Positions 10,601 to 20,065 of a stretch of DNA of 64,000 nt are shown here, in pieces; position 1 is the stretch's first letter; every line of letters starts with the position of its first letter. The notes under the pieces are model-generated. The model saw only the letters and a list, made by a program, of their open reading frames with translations. It did not search any database and had not been told where the DNA came from. Source of the stretch: Leishmania martiniquensis (taxonomy: Eukaryota > Euglenozoa > Kinetoplastea > Trypanosomatida > Trypanosomatidae); the NCBI RefSeq assembly GCF_017916325.1, contig NC_090165.1:434001-498000 (forward strand), in the 5' to 3' direction. Position numbers and translations under genes: made by a program.

Positions 10601-11961
10601 TGGTGCTCTTCACTCACTGGCTCGATTGCGTGGACCTTCTCGTCGACTATTTGCACAGCCGCGGCTGGGCTAACCACATGGAGGTGCTCACCGGCGGCAG
10701 CAGCGAAGACGAGCGCCTGAAGAGTGTGCGGCGCTTCCGTGAGGACCCAACGTGCCTCTTCTTTCTTCTCTCTATCAAGGCGGGCGGGTGTGGCATCAAC
10801 CTGCAGGTGGCGCACATGGTCGTCCTCGTGGACCGTGACTACACAGCAACCAACGAGGATCAAGCACTGGCACGAGTCTACCGCATTGGCCAGCGGCACA
10901 CCGTCCGTGCTGTTTACCTCACCACCACGGACCCCAGCGAGCAGCGTGTGGCTCAGCGGGCAACGACGAAGAACAGACCGCGGCAAGCCCTCATCAATGA
11001 TGGTGTCTACCAGGTCTCGACGGCAAGCGAAGCAGAACGAGTGGGGGAGGCAGACAAGGCTGTAACGGCAGCGACAGCAGCAGGTTCGCCTTCCAATGCA
11101 GAGGACGACCTTGATACCTGCGAGCTCTGGGAATTGGTCTCCGGTGCCTCCACGCCACTGTCGGCCGGGTCCTCGCCGCTTGCCCTGCCGTCGCCAGATT
11201 CGTTCTGGGTCTCTCTCTCTCGCCTCGTCGACTCGATGGATGAGCTAGTGCTCACTGAGGAGGATCGAGCGGCAGTAATCGTGAGGCGTCCCGAAGAGGT
11301 GGGGCGCGCTGTGGATTGCGCTCCCGCCAACAGCGCTGCAGCGCTGCTCCTGGCAACCCGACCGCCACGGAGCATCGCGGAGCTGCAGGCGCGACTGCGA
11401 GGGAAGGCAGGCGAGAAGCCTCCGGGTGCGCCGTGTGACAGTGATGCGGCCCTGCCGGTGAGCAGCACCTCTGCAGTCGATCGGAGCCTGGGGGTAGAGA
11501 GGGACCAGACAGAAGGCCAAGCTGCCGGCGAATGCGCGACCTCCAGCGCTTCAGTCGAGCCTCAGGCGGCGGCACTCGCTGCAGGGCCTCAGTGGATCCC
11601 TCCGTCTGCCTCCGCTACAGATCCTTTGCAGAACAGCGCTCTTTTTTGGCTAGAGTGCAGCCACCTTCTCCGCATGGCGGGTCGTGGCCCTTACCTCCTT
11701 TCTGACTCACTCCACACAGCTGCCTGCAACGACGCCAGGAAAAACAACCCAGAGGAGCACGCGCGGCGCCGGCAGCGGCGCAATCGTCGTGCTGCTAAGC
11801 GGATGCGGCTCGCCAGCGTCGACGTCCCAGACAGCTTTCGCGAGGCATGTTGGGCGAAGGAGGGCATCGACGATGACGCCGAGGTAGCGGCGCGCTACTT
11901 GCGCGTCCTCGATGCGCGCGCCAACAAAAGAAGACAGCGCCGGCGACAGGATACCGGATGA
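7660..11961 (+). CDS. SNF2-family DNA-dependent ATPase/helicase-like protein
   Basis: Predicted 1,433 residues from ATG 7660. The two RecA-like lobes of the SWI2/SNF2 superfamily are clear. Lobe 1 has LLPHQMDGLRFL, Walker A ADEMGVGKT (about 514-522), VVLAPLSVIREW, the DEAH box (628-631) and LTGTPLSSDLQELWSLLHFLNP. Lobe 2 has KVVLFTHWLDCVDLL, LLSIKAGGCGINL and motif VI QALARVYRIGQ (from 1068). An insertion of about 200 residues, with a Ser/Glu-rich acidic patch, lies between the lobes (about 765-960). No bromodomain, chromodomain, SANT or HIRAN module is recognised, so the subfamily is left open. Role expected from the family: ATP-driven remodelling of nucleosomes or DNA-bound proteins in the nucleus. 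ATG 7579 is in frame but lies before the AG at 7588; ATG 7660 is the first ATG after it. Confidence 0.88.
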   Translation: MPSETPFVSTHVRFCAALQRLGDAGIGAEQFAQRGAVAPLLPPSPHCARVGAIVAEYTPPSDTSTNQLPHVDNGEGVMQANIPHCQEDESGECAGAATLKAEDSVYAQLARREVAISTRDAHARLHHLRLFGGHSPRVEGATAPLLEQINRRASSVGSHAHGSDHRSSIWELKSRYFQVAKETLTAFMGLRLRSQLLSDHSTAATGTTLFAPPQHRATGASAVTTAARQVALRKGMEAFLSAVAHQESMLDAVSSACRSHRSTGGGAAPALAHSFFFSALPKTPMVQWAGSHFCNNRYVRCLFPPVVTPLTATKADEEGPRRTPRPNSPCAARALPKALVLPHDTEAELRKYWRLHDEAASRARLAALRCQDAEAFAEHISLLKVSALLQIMEKTEGFMRRIGLQLQSHAAHAAIDRGAAGRDAAPTMRAVPAALGEPGGAHRSGGAAGCHGSDYERFRAYVASSKNEFKLMHRVDVFVAAQPAGLDAALLPHQMDGLRFLASLDANHINGILADEMGVGKTIQTLAFLLYLKNKRGETVEGNSGRGGPSPTGLHLPHVVLAPLSVIREWREACEQFVPSALRVAVYQELANPVREAAAYDLILLPLHAVRNVGAEAARIRWHYVVVDEAHKAVANLNTITARCIFGLPCLRRLVLTGTPLSSDLQELWSLLHFLNPEVFTDSDAFEEIFRRPFRVYEAQEMELTEEERGLLILRLHQVLRPFLLRRTKLDVDSTLQMTFHRVWCPLSAMQQHLLRLLREQRRTPAVLRMAGDHSGSSSSSEEDSEGEEATAGTAEVATHMSTVAAEEIGGGKSAVCVQCADAAASTAEVRHGKTYPAPDMQKASDEAATPCDRLAELVWQHLPALTSTESKATLRCAVQQDRALGLTSAGVSESSAQLLCNHAFLLPFFSQVLHRHGLDELTQEGRHRTDLVAAALKGGGAVGAETAGRYGAAGLTLACSGKFLILHLLLSRLYVVQRKVVLFTHWLDCVDLLVDYLHSRGWANHMEVLTGGSSEDERLKSVRRFREDPTCLFFLLSIKAGGCGINLQVAHMVVLVDRDYTATNEDQALARVYRIGQRHTVRAVYLTTTDPSEQRVAQRATTKNRPRQALINDGVYQVSTASEAERVGEADKAVTAATAAGSPSNAEDDLDTCELWELVSGASTPLSAGSSPLALPSPDSFWVSLSRLVDSMDELVLTEEDRAAVIVRRPEEVGRAVDCAPANSAAALLLATRPPRSIAELQARLRGKAGEKPPGAPCDSDAALPVSSTSAVDRSLGVERDQTEGQAAGECATSSASVEPQAAALAAGPQWIPPSASATDPLQNSALFWLECSHLLRMAGRGPYLLSDSLHTAACNDARKNNPEEHARRRQRRNRRAAKRMRLASVDVPDSFREACWAKEGIDDDAEVAARYLRVLDARANKRRQRRRQDTG

Positions 11962-13597
11962 GAGCGCCGCCGCACCGGTTGTTGTGCCGTGCCGTCGCTC
12001 ATGCGCCTGCGGGACGTCCGTGCCAGTGGCCGCGCTTGACCGATCGTGCTTCAGTTTCCACGATCAGCTTGCTGTGTGCGTTTGTGTATCGGAGGGGAAA
12101 CGTTTTACCCTTTTCGAGCTTCGTTCTCTTCCACTTGCCCGTTACTTTTCAGCAACGGCGAAATACGATGCGCCGGCCCCATCCCGCGCTCGCCATCGCT
12201 TTCACCTTCCTGCTATCTCATGTGTCCAACAAACGCGGTGACGTGCTGCCCCAACGCACACATGCCTGGAGTGTGCGCGTATGTGCTGGCGTGACCCGCG
12301 ATCTGCTATGAAGACAGAAAGTGCTCCTGAGGAACAAAGTCATGAGTGCCCATTGATCTGCGCCCAGACGGCTGCAGGGCGTTGATATATGTGCGATAGT
12401 GCTCCTCTTTTTTTGAAGGTGCTATGCGCCCTCGGCGATCGTGGGAGCGAGGGAGGAGTGAAGGAGGCAGAAAATGAGAGGGGGAAAGGGGGCGTGGGGA
12501 GCGTGCTGGCGCGATCGTGGGCGGGAGCGAGAGGGAGGTGGTGGTGGTGAAAGCGTTGCGCCCTCCCTGCGCCTGCGTGTCATAGCCACTGCGGAGCCTT
12601 TCAAGAAGGAGGGGGAGGGAGAGAGAGAGAAGGGGTGGGGTGTGTGGGTGCGATGGAAGACTGCGCGCAAAGCGCTCCTTCTTGTGCACGCAGCAGAGAC
12701 GCCCTCCCCCCCACTCCCCCGTGGGGTCGCTCACGTCCTTTTCGCTGGATGGCGACTGACATTCTTTCGCATTGCGCATTGATTCGGGGGCTATGCGCGC
12801 TTGTGTCATGGGCGACCACAGAATGGGCGTGTACGCTCGAGCGCACGCTGTCGATCTTGTGAAGACCTTGCACCTTCACCTCCCTCCCCCGCCTCTCAAG
12901 AGATGCGCTCGCGTGCGCCTGCGTGTCTCTCCTCACCCCCTCCTTGTACCTCCTCGCACCTGAGCGTCTCTTTGCGCCCTCGCGGAGGGGGGATTCCATG
13001 TGCCGTTCTCTGTCTTCGACCTCTGCCGCCGGGCTCCATCCCTTTTTCATTTCTCCTCTCTTCGTTTCTTTATCATCTCCCGCGCACCGTCAGTTCCTCA
13101 CTGTACGCCAAGTCGGCGAGAGGCCAGCGAGACACCAAAGAGAGAGGCGAGCGAGAGAAGCGTTGCAGAGCTCTCCATCCTGTCCACCGACACGATCGAA
13201 CACGGGGCAAGTGCGGTGGGCGATTGCTTACGCAGGCTGTGCCGTGTGCTGCGGCCTACCGGGTTACACGGGCGCAAGTGCCGCTGCACAGATCCTCCAA
13301 GAGACGAAGGCGAAAACAGGCCACCGTGCCGGCAAAAAAAGGGGAACTCAAACAAGGCACTCCTCACGGCAATCGCTATGAGCGGCCACTGTCACCGTCA
13401 CTGCGCACCAACCAAAAAAAAGACGAAAACTCTAGAGCCCAGGAAGGCGCACAAGCGGCGCCTCAAGGAGCACCCGCACGCACAGCTCACAAACGGAGAA
13501 GTGCGCATGCCGTTGCGTCTTCCCATCGACCTCAGAGGCGCATTCCGCTCGCAGACGGTCCATTTCGTGCACTCCCCCGATTTCGCCACTTTCGCAT
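11962..13597. other. intergenic spacer
   Basis: Spacer of 1.6 kb with purine-rich (12470-12660) and pyrimidine-rich (12880-13080) blocks. Overlapping long open frames here are Ser/Pro/Arg-rich, conflict with each other, and one runs into the next gene in another frame. None is supported as a gene. Confidence 0.6.
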
Positions 13598-16500
13598 ATG
13601 CCTCCCAAGAGGGGCCCGGACCCGGCGCGCAACCGGAACAAGGAGGCGCAGCGCCTCCCCGGCGACAGGAAGACTCCGTCGCTGGCGGTCGGATTGTCGC
13701 GCCGTCCCCATCACATTGTTTCTCGCCTCTACCCCCCCTGGGGCAGCAGCTCAAATGGAATCGCCCCTCGCACCAGCGGAGCGGCTCTCGACGTCGCTGC
13801 CACCGCCAAGGCCGGGACATCAAGTTCTGTCGCAGCTGCTCTAGTGATGATGCATGAAAGTGCCGCGACTGAGGAGGTAGATGACACAGCTCACGCCCAT
13901 CATGGCCAAGGGCGCGCTGGACTTCCCACTCGTGTCAGTGGCGGCGACCGAGGCGAAAGCGTATTAACGAACGGTACCGCCTCAGGTCGAAGGGCCGGCG
14001 GCTGTCGCACTCTGACGGCACGCAAGCGACCTCGATCCACAGCAAGTACCTCCTTCGAGGCACCTGCTGAAGTAGCGGAGGGGGTTCTAGATGGCAGTCA
14101 CAACGCCGAGGCGGACGCCGGTAGAGGCATAGACGCTTTACGAAACGGCCGTGATGAAGCGCAACGCATAGAGGCGGGGCAGCGCCTCAGCGAGGTGCCA
14201 GCGAAAGTCGAGCAGCTGCCCCCATCGTCGCTCTCGCCGTCCCCCGCTCTCTCCCTTTCTCCTTCACCGATGGTGACTGAACGCAAAACACTGAAGGGCG
14301 GCGACGCGGGTGGGGGTGGTGTGGTGAGGGACGCCGGTGCCCACTCGCTTCAGGCGAGTGCAGTTGTCAGCACTGCGCCTCATGCCAATGAGCGGCAGGG
14401 CCACTGCCTTCCTGGGACGCTGACTACTACACTGTCGACAAGCGCGACGTCCGCGGCTGAAGAGATCCTTGTCTCTCCCGTGATACTCAGCAGCACAGCG
14501 GCGCCGCAGAAGCGGCCTCTGCACGACACCGCCACATCGACTGCAGACAGCAAAGTGCTGTTTGTCGAGGATGAAGACGAGGAGACAGCAGATAGAGAAG
14601 GGCAGCCGTGGCCGCTTGACCGCCCCAGCGCTTCCAGTGATGGCCCATGGCAGCCTGCGCGTGCCCCAGTGGAGACCCACGTGCTCGGTGAGCTACCGGA
14701 AAGCTGCTCGATGACCTCTGCTCGCTCGCGAGGGCTGCGGCGCTCTTTGTATACGAGCCCTGGCAGCGCGGTTCACTCCCCACAAGCAGGCTGCGCTATC
14801 ACAGAGAGTGGCAAGGAGCTTCGGGATGAGCCGGTCGACAAGAGACGCACCGACGCCATGGCCATCAGCGGCGATAGAGCCGTGCTCGGCGGCGACGAAG
14901 AGGACGAAGAGAGCGGGCGACGAGCGAGCATCTCGTGCACGGCACCGTCTCTGAAGCCGACTTGGGTAGACCCGGGCGCCATCGACGTCGCTCCTTTGCT
15001 GGAGGGTTGTGCCAGCAACTCAGCGGGGGCCACGGCGAACTTGACTGAAACGCTCGCGGTGCGAAACCTTTCGCTCCTCTCCGACGAGAGCCGGGGCGGC
15101 GCCGACACTACTGCTGGCAGTCTCGCAAACGGCAACGGCTTTGAGCGCACACCACTGCTCTCTTTGTCTACTGATCATCATGTACCGTACTCAGTTATGG
15201 CAATCGCGGCAGCAGCTGCTCGGCCGTGTGACGACGCACCCGGGACGACAGCGGCAGAGGAAGCCTTGCTCGGTGAAGAGCTCATCTCTCCCCTGGCGAA
15301 GCGGGTCACGGCCAGTCCGCAGCAAGTAACCCACAATTTTGAGGCGACAGCGGAGGTCCGCGCCGAAAACAGAACAGCTGCGGCTTCTGAAGCTCACACA
15401 AAGGTCTCGTCTTTGAGAGGCTCAGGCTTATCAAGGAGGGCCTCGCCGACTCCGCCTTCCGCAACGCCGTGCACTTTCGCCCCCGGCGGCGAGGCGCGCA
15501 GTCTTGGACGCCGCATGAGCGTGCCCTCTTCATCCCCCGTGCGTGGCGCTGCTGCCTCAGTTGCCGCCGCACAGCCCGCGCCGCCGCGACTATCCCTTTC
15601 CCCGTCTCCTCCGTCTTGCTCTCTACCGTCTACGCTTGACGACGGACTCTGGAAGGAGAGCTCGAGCACCGCTCAGGCGTACTTTTCGGACGCCGACGCT
15701 GTGGCTACAGGCGACTGCCTCCCAAAGTTGCACTCCGAAAGCGGGGATATTCCTGCCTCCCCTGTATCGTCCGTCGCCGTCGTACAGCAGCAGGGGACGC
15801 CCATCGACCCATTCCTGAGCACACCTCCGCAGCTGAAGCGACGATCTCCTGCGAGAGCCAAGAACGACAGCGGCGGCGGCCGTGCGCGTTTGCAGCGTTC
15901 GCCGCCATGCTCGAACCGCGGGGGTGCCAGCAAAGGTGGTGGCTGCCCTGCCGCGCCCGAATCCTTGTCGCGCTCTCCGCCCCGCTCGGCAGGGCAGTCT
16001 GCGGCGGCTGAAGCCTCCGCCATTACAGGCGCTGACGTGGATGTGCAGGTTTTGCGAGTGGGCACACGGGTCGAGGGTCGCTGGGGACGGGAGTGGTTTC
16101 CTGCAGTGATCCGCAAGGCCCCACGAAACGGCTTTGTGCAGATTGAGTGGGAAGAAGACGGGTCACAGCTTCACGTGCGACTTCGTGAGGTGCGGCTCTT
16201 GCCTGGTGTCACAGATTCAAAGAGGGCGGGTCCCGTCTCCTGGGACTATGCGCACAAGGCGCGTACCGCTCCAGCAGATGGGACTGCTACGACTGAGGCC
16301 AAGAGTGACGTGCTGACCGCGACCCAGCTCGCGGCGCTGATGGAGGAGGAGGATGCAGAGGACAGTCGACACGAGCAGGAGCCCCCGCATATTCGGTCCT
16401 TCCCCGCATGCAGAGAAGCGTTGCTGCCGAGGACGACATCTGCAGGCACGCAAATGGAAAGGGGCAGAAGCGGAGCCAGTGAGATGACGGGGAGGGATGT

Positions 16501-19500
16501 GGACGCGCGTGCACTTCGCGTTGACCACACGTGTGGAGCGACTGCATGTGAGGCAGATGCTGTGGACACGGACGATGAAGCTTCTTTGAATCGTGGAAAC
16601 GGCGCCCGGCGCTCCGCTTGCGCCGCCGGCTTCCACTCGCCGTCGCGCTCTCCTGTCCCGCCGGGCGAGGTAAACCCCTCGTCTCTTTGTATTTTTCTTC
16701 CACAAACGGTACGCCGCGCTCTTCTGCAGGGCGAGGCCCCTCCGCCCGCAGTGCCTCTCTCCTCTTCTTCATTGTTTCGCCACCAAGGGGGCCCGGCAAC
16801 AGAGTTGCAGCGAAGCACCGAACTGCAACGCATCTTACACTTCTTGGCCAGCGTTGGGGCGGTCGTGGTGGACTCTTTGGCGCAGGCGGACCACATGGCT
16901 GCCCAGATTGGAGACAGCGACGAGATGACCGCAATCCCCTTCACCTGTGCTCCGCCCTTGCTGTCGGCGGAGCAGCTCCACAGTGCCAGCTCGCCGCCGG
17001 CTCACGGGACAGGGACAGCGAGCGCGGTTGGCGGAGGCGGCGGAAGACGGAAGACGGTGGGGCGCGTACCGCTGACTCGCCGAAGCGCTGCATCGTCCAT
17101 GGCCGCCGCTTCAGAGGTGCGGCGCTCGTTGCCGACGCACTTCATCTTCCTCGTCTCTTCTGCAGAATCTATGGTGAGCGGCGGCGCTGAAGTGGGTGAG
17201 AAGCTTGATCAGCCGCATGATGTGCTACCAGATGTTTGCTTGGCGCATGCGCTAGGGGTCTCGGCGATTCACGCCTCCTGGATTTGGGGCGTCGTCCCCG
17301 GCATGGCGCGGGTAAAGTTGCCCACGCCAGCGGACCAAATCGAGCGTTTCCCACTTGCGGACGATGGGAAAGGGCACGGATGGAAGGCAACCAGTGCCCG
17401 GGCACCAGCGACCAAGAAGCTGTCGCTGCCACTGCGCTTTGTCCCGCTTGCCGTCAAGGATCGTTGGTTGAGCGCCAAAGATGTCGCCTTCGTCGTGAGA
17501 GACGATCGAATGGAGATGTGGCTCAACGCCGCCGGCGCTACGGTTACGGCTGAACCGGTGCCATCGCCACCCTCTCACGTCGCATGCCAGACCTTCTCAC
17601 GGGGCGCTAGTCGGCTATCAACTGCTCCTGCTGCTGCGAGTGCGCTGGCTGGCCGCAGCCTCGGCAGCGTACATTCGCGTTGCCAATTCGAGTCCTCTCC
17701 GCGATCCCCGCTACTGAAGCAGCGGCGTGCGGAGCGGACGCCGGACTTGGTTTACGTACCCGACGATGCGGCCGTGCCAGTGGACCTGGATCGCCTGGGC
17801 AGCGTTCCAGCGCTGAGTGTGGCGTGGTTGGCCGACGGCATTGAGCAGCACTACCACCGTTGCTGCAGCTCGACTATGGCAACGGAGCCAGGGCTGCCTT
17901 CACCGCAGACGCTGGCCTCCGTGCGGGCGGCGGTACCCCCTGGGAGACCTCTGAAGGAGTGCCATGTGAGGCGCTCCGACACGGTATCCGGGCCCGATCG
18001 TGTGCAACCTTCTCCGTCGTCCCCGCCACTGCAGCCAGCAGCTGTGGAGCAGAAGAGGGGCGGCAGTGTAGAAGGCGCGCAGAGCAGCAAGAGAGCCGCA
18101 GTGCCGATTGCCGGGCATGGGAAGGAGTACCGCGACCGCCACGACGGCCTCGCAGTGCACCCTAAGTCGGTTCCCCAACGGGCAGAGTGCTGCAAGGGAG
18201 GTGCTGATGGTGTGGCATCATCTGCGATTCCGCTGAGCGCGAGCGATGGCGATGCGAGTGAGCACGTCGGTCGCACTGTTGGGACGATGAGGGGATCCAC
18301 CAGCGAGGAGCAGGCTGTGATGATGCGCGTCAGTGACGGCCCCTGCGCGTTGTCACCTCCGCGTGAGGCGGTGAAGTGGGCCAGTGTCGGGGAGTCCGGC
18401 GACACAGCTAAGGAGAGGATCCACACAGAGGCAGAGGAAGACATCATTCCGAGACCGATCGGCACCACCGGAGCGACTGCGGTGGCTGCGTCGGAAGTAG
18501 CAGCTCCTACTGAGCCTCCTCTGTGCACTTCGCATCCTGTCATCGCCCTTGGGGAGGACTACTACTTCACTATGTCTGCACCTCCCGCCCCCGCTCCGCC
18601 TCCACGGCCCCCTTCGCCGCCCCCGCATGGTCCGTCGCTCCTCCACTCTCCCCCTCTTGCACTGCCGACGACGACGATAGCACTGGGCCGAGTGGTGGAC
18701 CTGCAAGTGGAGACGCCGCCGACATCGCTGCTACACCAGCATCTCTGGGTGGACGGTGCCGCTTCATCGTTCGCCCTCGCACAACCTCACTGCCAATGCC
18801 GCGTGACGCTGCAGCTGTACGAGCCCAAGTACATGTTCATGCACATTGACCCCCGGTCTGGGGAGGTGGTGCACCAGACCACTGTCTACCTTGCCCGACG
18901 CTGGGCCACCGTCGCGGGTACCTCGCTGCTCTACGACACACCGGTGTACCTCATCACCCCGGCCGCACGGCCGCACGTCTACTTGTTGGAGGAGGAGGGT
19001 GAGGTGCCGACGCCGGGCATGAGCGACGGCACGCGCCACTCTCCTTTGCGGCAGCAGCCGGTGCTCGGCAGCGTATCTATGCCGCCCACCGCGGACCTCT
19101 CCCACGGCGCGGCGAGGACCATGACGGACGGCATTTCCCCGCTAAACTTCCATGGCCGCCGTAGCCGAGGAACACTCGCTCCGTCGCTGACATCTGAGAG
19201 AGCGGCACGAGATGGCAGCGACGGCGGCGTCAACGAGCGACAGCGACACGAATGGACTCTGCATGCGGCCGAGACGATGCGCATGACCCCAACTGATGAT
19301 GCGCCAAGACCGTCAACGAGATTTGCTAGTGCGCAGAGGGCAAGCAGTCAGCGCACGCCCAAGCAACGAACTGGCGTGGCTGCTGCCGAGCCTGAGAAGG
19401 CGATACGGGTAGCGGTGTTCAGTGGGAACGAGCCTGCATCAGTGCCCCCAACCCTCAGCTTGGTGGAGATGGAGCGGTCGCCGCCGGCGACAGTAACCGG

Positions 19501-20065
19501 CGGCGACGGCACTTCTCCCGCTCTGAGGGCTCGCCCAGCACGGCAGTCTCAGCAACAAAGGATGGCGCTGGGCAGCTCCCCACGGCCCACGCGCCTTCTT
19601 GCCGAGCTGCCGTTGCAGTTGGGTGCGAACGACGTGGTGCTTCGCCCCAACAGCCACATTTCTTTTTACCTACGCAACTCGCTTTCACGTTCTCAGCGTC
19701 CTTCACAGCGCCGGTCACTCGCGCCTGCCTGCGGTGGCGGCCCTCACGCCCACGTGCGCAACGGCGAAGACCGCAGGGTTGTCGGGCCGTTTGCTTTGAT
19801 GAACGCGTCAGAGCTTGCGGCCCACGCCACTGGCGAGCCAGCGCATCGAAACGCTGAGAGCAACGACTCCGCAGTCTGCGACGGCGCCAGTGACACCAGT
19901 GAGGAGATCATTCTCGAGGCCCCGCTGATCGGGCAGGTGGAGCTGATGCGGGAGGTGGAAGGCAGGATCGACATTGTCGTGCACACGCCACAGCCAAACA
20001 GCGTCTTTGGCGGCTCTAAAATGTTCCGTATTACTCCTGACATGATTGTGGAGGCATCTCCGTGA
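13598..20065 (+). CDS. large Tudor-like plus tandem BRCT-like protein, 53BP1/Crb2-type architecture
   Basis: Predicted 2,155 residues, mostly Ser/Ala/Pro/Gly-rich and probably disordered. A compact module at about 818-872 (VGTRVEGRWGREWFPAVI, VQIEWEEDG, LREVRLLPG) reads like a Tudor/Agenet barrel. Two BRCT-like modules follow. The first (about 1027-1240) has IFLPQTV, ILHFLASVGAVVVDS, FIFLVSS and CLAHALGVSAIHASWIWG. The second (about 1275-1425) has DVAFVVRDDRMEMWLNAAGA, PDLVYVPDD and ALSVAWLADGIE. Between them lies a linker with VKLPTPADQIERFPL. Tudor then a BRCT pair near a linker is the order of 53BP1 and fission yeast Crb2, which bind methylated histone tails and phosphorylated H2A at DNA breaks. 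A further conserved-looking block lies at 1732-1802 (RVTLQLYEPKYMFMHIDP) and another at the C-terminus (EGRIDIVVHTPQP). ATG 13598 is the longest ATG start; ATG 13847 or 13850 would remove about 84 low-complexity residues. The DNA-repair role is inference. Confidence 0.7.
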   Translation: MPPKRGPDPARNRNKEAQRLPGDRKTPSLAVGLSRRPHHIVSRLYPPWGSSSNGIAPRTSGAALDVAATAKAGTSSSVAAALVMMHESAATEEVDDTAHAHHGQGRAGLPTRVSGGDRGESVLTNGTASGRRAGGCRTLTARKRPRSTASTSFEAPAEVAEGVLDGSHNAEADAGRGIDALRNGRDEAQRIEAGQRLSEVPAKVEQLPPSSLSPSPALSLSPSPMVTERKTLKGGDAGGGGVVRDAGAHSLQASAVVSTAPHANERQGHCLPGTLTTTLSTSATSAAEEILVSPVILSSTAAPQKRPLHDTATSTADSKVLFVEDEDEETADREGQPWPLDRPSASSDGPWQPARAPVETHVLGELPESCSMTSARSRGLRRSLYTSPGSAVHSPQAGCAITESGKELRDEPVDKRRTDAMAISGDRAVLGGDEEDEESGRRASISCTAPSLKPTWVDPGAIDVAPLLEGCASNSAGATANLTETLAVRNLSLLSDESRGGADTTAGSLANGNGFERTPLLSLSTDHHVPYSVMAIAAAAARPCDDAPGTTAAEEALLGEELISPLAKRVTASPQQVTHNFEATAEVRAENRTAAASEAHTKVSSLRGSGLSRRASPTPPSATPCTFAPGGEARSLGRRMSVPSSSPVRGAAASVAAAQPAPPRLSLSPSPPSCSLPSTLDDGLWKESSSTAQAYFSDADAVATGDCLPKLHSESGDIPASPVSSVAVVQQQGTPIDPFLSTPPQLKRRSPARAKNDSGGGRARLQRSPPCSNRGGASKGGGCPAAPESLSRSPPRSAGQSAAAEASAITGADVDVQVLRVGTRVEGRWGREWFPAVIRKAPRNGFVQIEWEEDGSQLHVRLREVRLLPGVTDSKRAGPVSWDYAHKARTAPADGTATTEAKSDVLTATQLAALMEEEDAEDSRHEQEPPHIRSFPACREALLPRTTSAGTQMERGRSGASEMTGRDVDARALRVDHTCGATACEADAVDTDDEASLNRGNGARRSACAAGFHSPSRSPVPPGEVNPSSLCIFLPQTVRRALLQGEAPPPAVPLSSSSLFRHQGGPATELQRSTELQRILHFLASVGAVVVDSLAQADHMAAQIGDSDEMTAIPFTCAPPLLSAEQLHSASSPPAHGTGTASAVGGGGGRRKTVGRVPLTRRSAASSMAAASEVRRSLPTHFIFLVSSAESMVSGGAEVGEKLDQPHDVLPDVCLAHALGVSAIHASWIWGVVPGMARVKLPTPADQIERFPLADDGKGHGWKATSARAPATKKLSLPLRFVPLAVKDRWLSAKDVAFVVRDDRMEMWLNAAGATVTAEPVPSPPSHVACQTFSRGASRLSTAPAAASALAGRSLGSVHSRCQFESSPRSPLLKQRRAERTPDLVYVPDDAAVPVDLDRLGSVPALSVAWLADGIEQHYHRCCSSTMATEPGLPSPQTLASVRAAVPPGRPLKECHVRRSDTVSGPDRVQPSPSSPPLQPAAVEQKRGGSVEGAQSSKRAAVPIAGHGKEYRDRHDGLAVHPKSVPQRAECCKGGADGVASSAIPLSASDGDASEHVGRTVGTMRGSTSEEQAVMMRVSDGPCALSPPREAVKWASVGESGDTAKERIHTEAEEDIIPRPIGTTGATAVAASEVAAPTEPPLCTSHPVIALGEDYYFTMSAPPAPAPPPRPPSPPPHGPSLLHSPPLALPTTTIALGRVVDLQVETPPTSLLHQHLWVDGAASSFALAQPHCQCRVTLQLYEPKYMFMHIDPRSGEVVHQTTVYLARRWATVAGTSLLYDTPVYLITPAARPHVYLLEEEGEVPTPGMSDGTRHSPLRQQPVLGSVSMPPTADLSHGAARTMTDGISPLNFHGRRSRGTLAPSLTSERAARDGSDGGVNERQRHEWTLHAAETMRMTPTDDAPRPSTRFASAQRASSQRTPKQRTGVAAAEPEKAIRVAVFSGNEPASVPPTLSLVEMERSPPATVTGGDGTSPALRARPARQSQQQRMALGSSPRPTRLLAELPLQLGANDVVLRPNSHISFYLRNSLSRSQRPSQRRSLAPACGGGPHAHVRNGEDRRVVGPFALMNASELAAHATGEPAHRNAESNDSAVCDGASDTSEEIILEAPLIGQVELMREVEGRIDIVVHTPQPNSVFGGSKMFRITPDMIVEASP

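Noticed and set aside
12801..13844. 347-residue + strand open frame before the Tudor-BRCT gene
   Set aside because: Overlaps the start of the large gene in another frame and conflicts with a second frame of similar length. Composition is Arg/Ser/Pro-rich.
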